Shown here in pieces: positions 1 to 5,450 of a stretch of DNA of 5,692 bases. The position numbers and the translations under genes are program-made. The number at the start of each line of letters is the position of its first letter. Positions within the stretch are counted from its first letter, which is position 1. The notes beneath the pieces are model-generated. The model was given only the letters and a program-made list of their open reading frames with translations, was not told the origin of the DNA and did not search any database. Location of the stretch: positions 1 through 5,692 of the forward strand of contig CAKTOT010000120.1 in the NCBI GenBank assembly GCA_934590135.1. The letters run 5' to 3'. Source of the DNA: an uncultured Muribaculaceae bacterium (GTDB taxonomy: Bacteria > Bacteroidota > Bacteroidia > Bacteroidales > Muribaculaceae).

Positions 1-588
1 GCATCCATCATCAATAACCTGAGCCAACGGTCGCTGATACTTTTTGATGAATTGGGCCGCGGAACGTCTACCTACGACGGCATCTCGATAGCCCGAGCCA
101 TCGTCGAGTACATTCACGACACGCCTGACAATCTGCGGCCTAAGACCCTCTTTGCCACGCACTACCACGAACTCAACGAGCTTGAACAGTCCTATCTGCG
201 CATACACAATTTCCACGTGTCCGTCAAGGAAATTGACGGCAAGGTGGTGTTCCTGCGACGACTGGAACGCGGCGGCAGCGAGCACTCCTTCGGTATACAT
301 GTAGCCAAACTGGCCGGAATGCCGGCGGTAATCGTCAACCGCGCCAACGCCATTTTACATCGTCTCGAGGCCAATCGCGATGCCGCCGGTGCAGTGGATA
401 TGACCGGCGCCGAGGCTCCCAAGCCGCTGAAGGAAGGCGGTATGCAGCTGAGTTTCTTCCAGTTGGACGACCCGGTGCTTAGTCAGATACGGGACGAAAT
501 CATAGGTCTGGACATCAATAATCTGTCGCCCTTGGAGGCACTAAACAAGCTCAATGACATCCGCTCTATCATCACCGGCAAGTCCTGA
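1..588 (+). CDS. mutS: DNA mismatch repair protein MutS, C-terminal part (5' end outside window)
   Basis: This is the last 195 residues of MutS, the ATPase that recognises mismatches and starts repair. The frame is open from the first base, so the gene begins upstream of the window; the leucine TTG codon at position 52 is internal and not a start. Visible in order are the Walker B strand LILFDE (residues 12-17 of the fragment), the adjoining GRGTSTYDG block (19-27), the H-loop FATHYHEL (51-58), the helix-turn-helix dimerisation region around GGSEHSFGIHVAKLAGMP (91-108), and the MutS C-terminal tail. A QLSFF sequence at 149-153 resembles the beta-clamp-binding motif found in this part of MutS in other bacteria; that role is inferred. 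The mismatch-binding, connector and lever domains and the Walker A motif lie outside the window. The last 35 bases overlap the methyltransferase gene that follows, so the two are probably co-transcribed. The family assignment is secure. Confidence 0.97.
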   Translation, partial: ASIINNLSQRSLILFDELGRGTSTYDGISIARAIVEYIHDTPDNLRPKTLFATHYHELNELEQSYLRIHNFHVSVKEIDGKVVFLRRLERGGSEHSFGIHVAKLAGMPAVIVNRANAILHRLEANRDAAGAVDMTGAEAPKPLKEGGMQLSFFQLDDPVLSQIRDEIIGLDINNLSPLEALNKLNDIRSIITGKS

Positions 589-2056
589 GAGGCGACATCT
601 GCCCGATGCTTTTGTGCAAATGCTGCTTCAGCGGCCGCAGGGTCGTGTCCTTGTCGAGGCGTTGTCGACGAGCGAGCCGGAAGTGTCCGTGCGCCTTGCC
701 GCACATCGCGGGCTCGGAATGCCGCTGAATGTCGATATAGCGCCGTGGAATGCGCGTCTGGCATATCTGCCGGGACGTCCGCGCTTCACCTTTGATCCGG
801 CATTGCATCAGGGCTTGTATTATGTGCAGGACGCGTCGAGCGCGGCGTTGCCTGCGGTCTTGCGCCATGCCCTGGCACAGGCCGGCATAGACCCGGACGG
901 CGAATTGCGCGTACTTGATGCGTGTGCTGCACCCGGAGGCAAGACTACGGCCGTGGCGGACGCCCTTGGCGGTGAAAGTACGGTGCTGGTGGCCAATGAG
1001 TACGACCGCACACGTGCCGGGATATTGATAGAGAACTTGCAGCGCTGGGGCGACCCGCGTATCATTGCCACATGCGCCGATGCCGCATCCTTCGGGACGC
1101 TTCGTAGTGCCTTTGATGTCATTTGCGCCGATGTGCCATGCTCCGGCGAAGGTATGATGCGCAAGGATACGGATGCCGTGGCCCAATGGTCGCCGTCATT
1201 GGTGCGCGATTGTGCTGCGATACAACGCCGAATTTTGCACGGGTTGTGGGACGCCTTACGTCCCGGCGGAGTACTGGTGTACAGCACTTGTACCTTCAAT
1301 ACGGCCGAAGACGAAGACAATGTACGCTATATCGTTGATGAATTGGGGGCTACGCCGCTATCTACCGGGTTGGAGGGTCTGCCCGGTGTCTCTCCGGGAT
1401 ACTTCGAGAACGATTGTGCGCCGTTCCCGTGCGCCCATTTTTATCCGGGCATAGCACGTGGCGAAGGCTTGTTCGTAGCCGCCTTACGCAAGGACGGCGA
1501 CAGCGCTCAGGCAGCACAGGGTGATGATATGCGCCGTTCCAAGTCGTCCAAGCGCAAGATTGCATCCAAGGCTCAGCCCGTTCCGGAAGCCGTGCGCCGT
1601 ATGGTGCGCGGCGATATGGTGTGGAGTACCGATGCCGCCGCGACAATTACGGCCACTTCGCCGGCTGTGGCTGCTATGGTTGCGCGTCTCGCCGATGCCG
1701 GGCTGCGCGTCATCCTCGGCGGAGTGGAAGTCGGCACTGTCAAGGGCCGCGATATTATCCCGGCACATGCTTTGGCTATGAGTCAGGCCATAGATTCCGA
1801 GGCCTTTGCTGAGGTTGTTTTGGACTGGCGAGAAGCTGTATCGTATTTGCAGCGCAACGCCCCGATATTGCCTGAGAACACGCCGCGCGGCATAGTTCTA
1901 CTCACCTATCAAGGTCATCCTCTGGGCTTTGCCAAAAACCTCGGCAACCGTGCCAACACCCTCCTGCCGGCCAATCGCCGCATCATCTCGCCTCACCTCC
2001 CTGAAGTTCCCGAGAATGTTCTTGCTGCTGTCGGGGTGATGCCTGATGGCGTGTAA
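554..2056 (+). CDS. rsmF: 16S rRNA (cytosine-C5) methyltransferase, RsmB/RsmF (NOL1/NOP2/Sun) family
   Basis: A 500-residue S-adenosylmethionine-dependent RNA m5C methyltransferase acting in the cytoplasm. The N-terminal RNA-contact region includes VSVRLA (45-49 area) and YYVQDASSAAL (89-99). SAM-binding motif I is LDACAAPGGKTT (121-132). Motif IV, ADVPCSGEGMMRK (192-204), holds Cys196, and motif VI, VYSTCTFN (242-249), holds Cys246; these are the two cysteines expected for catalysis and product release in this family. After a basic linker (about 325-340) comes a C-terminal PUA-like RNA-binding part with GFAKNLGNRANTLLPANRRI (458-477), the arrangement seen in RsmF/YebU. The E. coli enzyme methylates C1407 of 16S rRNA; the exact target base here is inferred. 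ATG 554 is the only ATG, GTG or TTG codon before the conserved LPDAF (16-20), so the start lies inside mutS, overlapping by 35 bases and giving about 15 extra residues. No ribosome-binding site is evident, which is normal in Bacteroidetes. The family is certain; the symbol is by architecture. Confidence 0.93.
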   Translation: MTSALSSPASPERRHLPDAFVQMLLQRPQGRVLVEALSTSEPEVSVRLAAHRGLGMPLNVDIAPWNARLAYLPGRPRFTFDPALHQGLYYVQDASSAALPAVLRHALAQAGIDPDGELRVLDACAAPGGKTTAVADALGGESTVLVANEYDRTRAGILIENLQRWGDPRIIATCADAASFGTLRSAFDVICADVPCSGEGMMRKDTDAVAQWSPSLVRDCAAIQRRILHGLWDALRPGGVLVYSTCTFNTAEDEDNVRYIVDELGATPLSTGLEGLPGVSPGYFENDCAPFPCAHFYPGIARGEGLFVAALRKDGDSAQAAQGDDMRRSKSSKRKIASKAQPVPEAVRRMVRGDMVWSTDAAATITATSPAVAAMVARLADAGLRVILGGVEVGTVKGRDIIPAHALAMSQAIDSEAFAEVVLDWREAVSYLQRNAPILPENTPRGIVLLTYQGHPLGFAKNLGNRANTLLPANRRIISPHLPEVPENVLAAVGVMPDGV

Positions 2057-2182
2057 TGGGCAAGCTGACAACGCAATATGATTGGGTTGACTGCCGGAGT
2101 TTTTCTTCGTGCGATTATATAATTATTTTTTTGAGTATTTTGCATTAGTCTGAGTGCGAACATAGGATTCGCAGCCGCGACT

Positions 2183-2190
2183 TACCTTTG
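2183..2190 (+). promoter_or_regulatory. Bacteroidetes-type promoter -7 box (TACCTTTG) for the WG-repeat gene
   Basis: TACCTTTG matches the Bacteroidetes sigma-ABfr -7 consensus TAnnTTTG at every fixed position. It lies 33 bases before ATG 2224, which would leave a leader of roughly 25-30 bases. No convincing TTTG -33 element sits 19-21 bases upstream, so only half of the promoter is recognisable. A TTG inside the box is in frame with the downstream gene, but it would lie upstream of the expected transcript start, which argues against using it as the start codon. Confidence 0.5.
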
Positions 2191-2223
2191 CGGCGTCTAA
2201 CCAATCACAATACACATCTTATT

Positions 2224-2784
2224 ATGGAAGAAAACTACTACCGCCAAATAAAGTTACCCATCAATTCCGACCTGGCTGTTGTGCAAAACAAAGATTACAA
2301 ATGGGGCGCAGTAGATGGCGATGGAAACGTTGTCGTGCCCTTCGGAAAGTACGCCTGGATGGATGGCTTTCAGAACGGACTTGCAAAGGTCATCGGTTAC
2401 AACGATACCACGTCTCCGAATATTGTCGCAGTTATAGGAGGCGACGGCTCGGCAACGAAATGCGAGGAGCAGGGCATCATCAACGAAAGCGGAGAAGAAG
2501 TTCTACCGTTGGAGTATACCGTATGGAAATTCTATGGAAAGGATTATTCCACGATAAAGACTTTTAAGAACGGCGAGGAGCATCTTTACACCTTCGGCGA
2601 ATTGAAACCCGGTTACGAAGATCCATACAATTCCGGTAATGATTACAGTTACAATGACGGAATGTATTACGATGATTCGGATGACCGAGATTATGCGTCA
2701 GACACGTGGGATGCATTGACTGATGGCCAATATGGGGATATGCCCGAAGGCTTTGACGGCGACTACAGCTTCTTGGGGTATTGA
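2224..2784 (+). CDS. WG-repeat-containing protein, cytosolic, function unknown
   Basis: A 186-residue protein starting at the first ATG downstream of the -7 box. It has no signal peptide or membrane segment. Two degenerate WG-type repeats are visible: KWGAVDGDGNVVVPF with its following GF.NGLAKV part (26-56), and QGIINESGEEVLPLEY with ..STIKTF (83-113). These follow the family pattern of W/x-G-ID..G..V.P..Y....F..GLA.V. The remainder, from about 130, is a tail very rich in Asp, Tyr and Gly that ends in TWDALTDGQYGDMPEGFDGD (161-180) and YSFLGY. From memory, similar Trp/Asp/Gly/Tyr tails end other Bacteroidetes proteins, but I cannot confirm this here. WG repeats are thought to form beta-rich interaction surfaces; no catalytic motif is visible. 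The gene stands alone: 167 bases separate it from rsmF, and it has its own candidate promoter and a downstream hairpin. The repeat family is likely, and the biological role is unknown. Confidence 0.8.
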   Translation: MEENYYRQIKLPINSDLAVVQNKDYKWGAVDGDGNVVVPFGKYAWMDGFQNGLAKVIGYNDTTSPNIVAVIGGDGSATKCEEQGIINESGEEVLPLEYTVWKFYGKDYSTIKTFKNGEEHLYTFGELKPGYEDPYNSGNDYSYNDGMYYDDSDDRDYASDTWDALTDGQYGDMPEGFDGDYSFLGY

Positions 2785-2827
2785 CCGGCTGTGAGTGCCC
2801 CTCGGCGTGCGGCAGAATAAAGGCGTA

Positions 2828-2865
2828 AATAGTCCGAGTATTTTGGCATATATGCTCGGATTATT
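2828..2865 (+). terminator. Stem-loop after the WG-repeat gene, possible terminator
   Basis: An 11-base-pair stem forms between 2828-2838 (AATAGTCCGAG) and 2855-2865 (CTCGGATTATT), with one G-U pair and a 16-base loop containing the palindrome GCATATATGC. It lies 44 bases past the WG-gene stop codon. The 3' arm is T-rich, but no clean U tract follows, so it may be a terminator, an mRNA 3'-end stabilising hairpin, or a symmetrical binding site. Confidence 0.4.
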
Positions 2866-2896
2866 GAAAAGGCTGCGGAAGTACACATAATGCCTC

Positions 2897-2922
2897 ATAA
2901 TATATGTATATTATTTTTTTTT
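2897..2922 (+). terminator. AT-only hairpin followed by a nine-T run, terminator-like
   Basis: ATAATATA (2897-2904) is perfectly complementary to TATATTAT (2907-2914) across a TG centre, and a run of nine T residues covers 2914-2922. The shape is that of an intrinsic terminator, but the stem has no G-C pair and would be weak alone. It lies just upstream of the RHS-locus promoter, where it could back up the stem-loop at 2828-2865 and insulate the two units. Chance in an AT-rich spacer is a real alternative. Confidence 0.3.
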
Positions 2923-2933
2923 AACAGTGGGCG

Positions 2934-2966
2934 GTTGCTGTGATAAATAAAATGTCGGTACATTTG
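2934..2966 (+). promoter_or_regulatory. Bacteroidetes-type promoter (-33 GTTG, -7 TACATTTG) for the RHS locus
   Basis: TACATTTG at 2959-2966 fits TAnnTTTG at every fixed position. GTTG at 2934-2937 matches three of four bases of the TTTG -33 element, with 21 bases between them, within the usual 19-21. Transcription would start near 2972. No better candidate was found nearer the RHS gene, so the leader to ATG 3243 would be about 270 bases and would include the small ORF at 3044-3220. Confidence 0.5.
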
Positions 2967-3043
2967 CGGTGTGTGTGGTAGTCGCACATCAATCAGCACC
3001 TTATGATTGTTTTGATAATGACTTAACGCCGCCTTCCAACGCC

Positions 3044-3220
3044 ATGACATATTTGCGATGCTTGTCCACGATTTTGCTGACACTCATAGTGGATTATGGG
3101 TGGGCATCTTCGGGTGTCGCCAAAAGCCGGTTTGTATGCCATGGAGAGGGACTGATCGAGCCTGAACGCACCGATTGTATATCGTTGTTCCTTGAAAGAA
3201 TTACTGAGAGGATTGAATAA
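3044..3220 (+). CDS. Possible small secreted protein upstream of the RHS gene (doubtful)
   Basis: An ATG at 3044 opens 58 codons ending 22 bases before the RHS start. The product begins with a signal-peptide-like segment, MTYLRCLSTILLTLIVDYG (1-19) with WASSGVAKS following, and leaves a short mature part with two cysteines (FVCHGEGLIEPERTDCISLF). I do not recognise it. The frame is also open upstream to a GTG at 2969, but that codon falls about where the transcript from the 2934-2966 promoter would begin, so ATG 3044 is preferred. It could be a leader peptide, a small secreted protein or simple chance; short ORFs with a hydrophobic run occur by accident, so confidence is low. Confidence 0.27.
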   Translation: MTYLRCLSTILLTLIVDYGWASSGVAKSRFVCHGEGLIEPERTDCISLFLERITERIE

Positions 3221-3242
3221 ATTCTAAATCCGAGAGTAGGAT

Positions 3243-4691
3243 ATGAGCGGTAGACGGCGGTTAGGACTTTTGGCAGGAGCGATGCTCGCGGCGGCGGTCG
3301 TGCGCGGCGCGGTGTCCGTGCCGTGGCAGGAGAGCGGGGTGTGGCCCGAGAGCCCGCAGGCGCGCGCCATTCGTCAGGCCGAGATGCCGGCGCCGGCTAT
3401 GCTCACGGGGGCTTGCGAGTTTGACGTGCCACTCTACACGCTGAGTGTCGGCGATGTGTCCTTGCCGCTGTCGCTGCATTATCGTTCGAACGGCATACGC
3501 GTCGATGATGACCCTCAGCCCGTGGGTTACGGGCGCACGCGCCGCACGTCCGTACGTGCGTACAGTGGCGATGGCCACGTCATGCGCGGCGGTGCCGGCA
3601 ACTCCGCGGCCGACACGCTGGAGATGCTACGCTTCGCCGGCGGCTACTTCGATGGGCAGTTGACACCCCACTACTACATCACCGACTACCTCGGCAGCAA
3701 CATCGCCGTCATCCGTTCAGACGGCGCCCTCGTCCAATCCACCACCTATTACCCATACGGCGAGCCCCACCGCGACCCCGCCGCTTCCGCAGGCATCGGC
3801 ATCTCCGAGCCCGCCTTGCCGATGTCTGCCACGACAAGCAATTCCGCTACCGCATCCACATTCGCCAATCCCTACCTTTACGGCGACAAGGAGTACGTCC
3901 GCCGCGACGGTCTGCGCGAGTACATCTATGGCGCACGAATGTGCGTCCCCTCTCAAACGCGGTTTAATCGCATAGACAATTTGTGTGAAAAGCACCCCGA
4001 CCAGTCCCCATATCTGTTCTGCGGCGGAAATCCGATACGGTTTGGAGATGATTCGGGCAATGACTACCACGTGAAAGTGAACCACGAAGAGCAGACAATC
4101 ACAGTATCAGCAGATTACTATGTTTATAAAAGTGATGTCGGATCAGTGTCCGCGGCCATCGGTTTTTGGAACGATCTCAGCGGACAATATGCTATGGATG
4201 GGTATACCATAAACTTTGCATTGTCGTATCACGAAGTTAATCCATATAAAACTCCAAATGGAGAGGACTTGGAACAGCGCAAATCTATAACTTATGCAAT
4301 GAAAGATGACAAAGCCGGCAATTTGTATATGACTGTGCCAACTATTCCAAACGACAAGAAGAATAGAGCTTCTGCAGGATCGTATTCAAACAGGTTGATA
4401 AAGATATCAGAAGCAGACAGGGTGGAGCTTACCGGACCTCACGAAGTAGGCCACTCTTTGGGACTATTACACTCTTCAAATGCCGGTCTGATGTATCCTA
4501 TAGGGAATTCTCCCAAACGGACAAAGGTGGTATCTATGACAGAAATAAAAGCCATACTTGAAAATGCCATTACAGGAGTTGTTCTGAAAGACGAGAATGG
4601 GACAGAGATGGGCAAAGGACATTTGGATAATGAAGAAGAAATCAAAAAAATAGAATGGAAATATGAAGTTACAGAATCTCAAAAGCATTAG
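3243..4691 (+). CDS. Compact RHS polymorphic toxin with a C-terminal matrixin-like zinc metalloprotease tip
   Basis: A 482-residue mosaic. Residues 1-23 form a signal peptide (MSGRRR, a hydrophobic stretch, cut near RGA). Residues 61-97 are the N-terminal start of a Bacteroidetes RHS protein (VPLYTLSVGDVSLPLSLHYR, then GIRVDDDPQPVGYG). At Arg98 the sequence jumps straight to the C-terminal RHS core: AYSGDGHVM (106-114), HYYITDYLGSNIAVI (143-157), YYPYGEP (169-175), a low-complexity linker (178-208), YLYGDKEYVRRDGLREYIYG (211-230), SPYLFCGGNPIRF (255-267). The many repeats normally between start and core are missing. The variable tip from about 273 has the metzincin site HEVGHSLGLLH (400-410), with His400, His404 and His410 as zinc ligands and Glu401 as catalytic base, and a Met-turn GLMYP with Met417, a spacing very like matrixins. 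The usual DPxG end of the core reads DDSG (269-272). Base composition falls from GC-rich core to AT-rich tip near 3957. The stop codon lies inside the next gene. Toxin activity is inferred from architecture. Confidence 0.85.
   Translation: MSGRRRLGLLAGAMLAAAVVRGAVSVPWQESGVWPESPQARAIRQAEMPAPAMLTGACEFDVPLYTLSVGDVSLPLSLHYRSNGIRVDDDPQPVGYGRTRRTSVRAYSGDGHVMRGGAGNSAADTLEMLRFAGGYFDGQLTPHYYITDYLGSNIAVIRSDGALVQSTTYYPYGEPHRDPAASAGIGISEPALPMSATTSNSATASTFANPYLYGDKEYVRRDGLREYIYGARMCVPSQTRFNRIDNLCEKHPDQSPYLFCGGNPIRFGDDSGNDYHVKVNHEEQTITVSADYYVYKSDVGSVSAAIGFWNDLSGQYAMDGYTINFALSYHEVNPYKTPNGEDLEQRKSITYAMKDDKAGNLYMTVPTIPNDKKNRASAGSYSNRLIKISEADRVELTGPHEVGHSLGLLHSSNAGLMYPIGNSPKRTKVVSMTEIKAILENAITGVVLKDENGTEMGKGHLDNEEEIKKIEWKYEVTESQKH
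3534..3685 (+). repeat. RHS-core direct repeat, copy 1 (within the toxin gene)
   Basis: This 152-base stretch aligns without gaps to 5541-5692 at an offset of 2007 bases, with 133 identical positions by hand count. Differences are mostly at third codon positions, except a ten-difference cluster at 3653-3665. The left edge of the similarity coincides with the point where this gene jumps from N-terminal RHS sequence to core. The right edge is set by the end of the window, so the true repeat is probably longer. Confidence 0.9.
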
Positions 4692-5421
4692 GCGCAAACG
4701 GACATTTATTGCAATGGTGATGTTGCTAAGTGTTATTATGTGTTTTACACAAACGGTATTAGTTAAAGACAAAGCTACGCCGGATGAGTATCCGGAAGGT
4801 TTAACCAATCGTTTTTTTAATGATGATGGCGGTGTTAATATTTATCTGTTAGATTCCGTATATCAAGCAAATATGACTTTCTTGCTTGGAAAAAAGACGC
4901 TACACCCATACATTATAGTAGATATTGATAAAGCCGACCTTTCCTACGATATCACCGAAAAAGAACTAATAAAATCTCCATATTGCTACCTGACCATAGC
5001 ATCATCCGGTTTGTTTTTTCTTGAGAACATGTTCTACCCCGGTCCTATACCAATATTTGGGGAAAAAGATGGTACAGATATTTTTTATGATAAATATAGT
5101 GACTTTAGTGATTGGGTCGATACAAAGCTATGGTGGATATATGAACGTATAGGCTTTTGGGATGAAGAGGATCTCAAAAAAAGTCCATACGAGAACTTCT
5201 ATGTAGTGCCATTTGACCCCCCGACGAACAAAGCCGTATTGTGCATGATGAAAGCAAAACTCATAAATAGATTTACCGGCATTATCATATGCGTTGACTA
5301 TGTTTCTAAAGATCCATCCAAACCGCTCACGTCAGTGCCTGACGATGAACGTATAGCGCCATACAAGTTTGATAATCCTGAGGCATTTTACAAGGTGTTA
5401 TTCCCATACGCCGAAAAATAG
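4663..5421 (+). CDS. Candidate immunity protein for the RHS metalloprotease, N-terminally anchored or exported
   Basis: A 252-residue protein that I do not recognise as a named family. The start ATG lies 29 bases inside the toxin gene, giving tight translational coupling. A basic N-terminus (KLQNLKSIRRKR, 2-13) precedes a hydrophobic segment (14-34, FIAMVMLLSVIMCFTQTVLV), which would act as a membrane anchor or signal peptide and place the rest in the periplasm. Cys27 in VIMC is a poor lipobox. The remainder is mixed alpha/beta in appearance, rich in aromatic residues (YDKYSDFSDW 142-151, KLWWIYERIGFWDEED 155-170), with PFDPP (183-187) and no visible enzymatic motif. It is AT-rich like the toxin tip and unlike the RHS core, so tip and partner probably travel as a unit. 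Position directly after an RHS toxin tip is the classical place of an immunity gene, and export to the compartment where a signal-peptide-bearing protease would act fits. An accessory or chaperone role is the main alternative. Confidence 0.72.
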   Translation: MKLQNLKSIRRKRTFIAMVMLLSVIMCFTQTVLVKDKATPDEYPEGLTNRFFNDDGGVNIYLLDSVYQANMTFLLGKKTLHPYIIVDIDKADLSYDITEKELIKSPYCYLTIASSGLFFLENMFYPGPIPIFGEKDGTDIFYDKYSDFSDWVDTKLWWIYERIGFWDEEDLKKSPYENFYVVPFDPPTNKAVLCMMKAKLINRFTGIIICVDYVSKDPSKPLTSVPDDERIAPYKFDNPEAFYKVLFPYAEK

Positions 5422-5450
5422 CCTCTCAAAAAAGTAGTTCTCAATAGTCG

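Larger units (their letters stand above)
2785..3242 (+). other. Intergenic spacer between the WG-repeat gene and the RHS locus
   Basis: This 458-base stretch contains no confident gene. It holds a hairpin 44 bases after the WG gene (2828-2865), an AT-only hairpin with a T run (2897-2922), a good Bacteroidetes promoter (2934-2966), and a doubtful 58-codon ORF (3044-3220). I saw no tRNA-like, CRISPR-like or insertion-sequence terminal structure in it. The last 22 bases before the RHS start are AT-rich, as Bacteroidetes translation starts often are. Confidence 0.6.

Noticed and set aside
572..1186. Long reverse-strand open frames opposite the methyltransferase (also 820-1320 and others)
   Set aside because: They are shadows of a GC-rich coding gene on the other strand, with no recognisable protein features, while the + strand frame shows all family motifs.
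2114..2132. ATTATATAAT palindrome followed by a T run after rsmF, as a possible terminator
   Set aside because: The palindrome has no loop and no G-C pair, so it cannot form a useful hairpin; it is more likely simple AT-rich promoter-region sequence.
2188..2223. TTG at 2188 as the start of the WG-repeat protein, adding 12 residues
   Set aside because: The codon is part of the -7 box and would lie before the transcript start; ATG 2224 gives a normal leader and protein start.
3180..3187. TATCGTTG as a second promoter -7 box closer to the RHS gene
   Set aside because: One consensus base is wrong and there is no -33 element at the required distance; the box at 2959-2966 is much better.
3717..4085. 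122-codon reverse-strand frame opposite the RHS core
   Set aside because: It is antisense to clear RHS motifs (YYPYGEP, NPYLYG, SPYLFC) and has a low-complexity product; a coding shadow.
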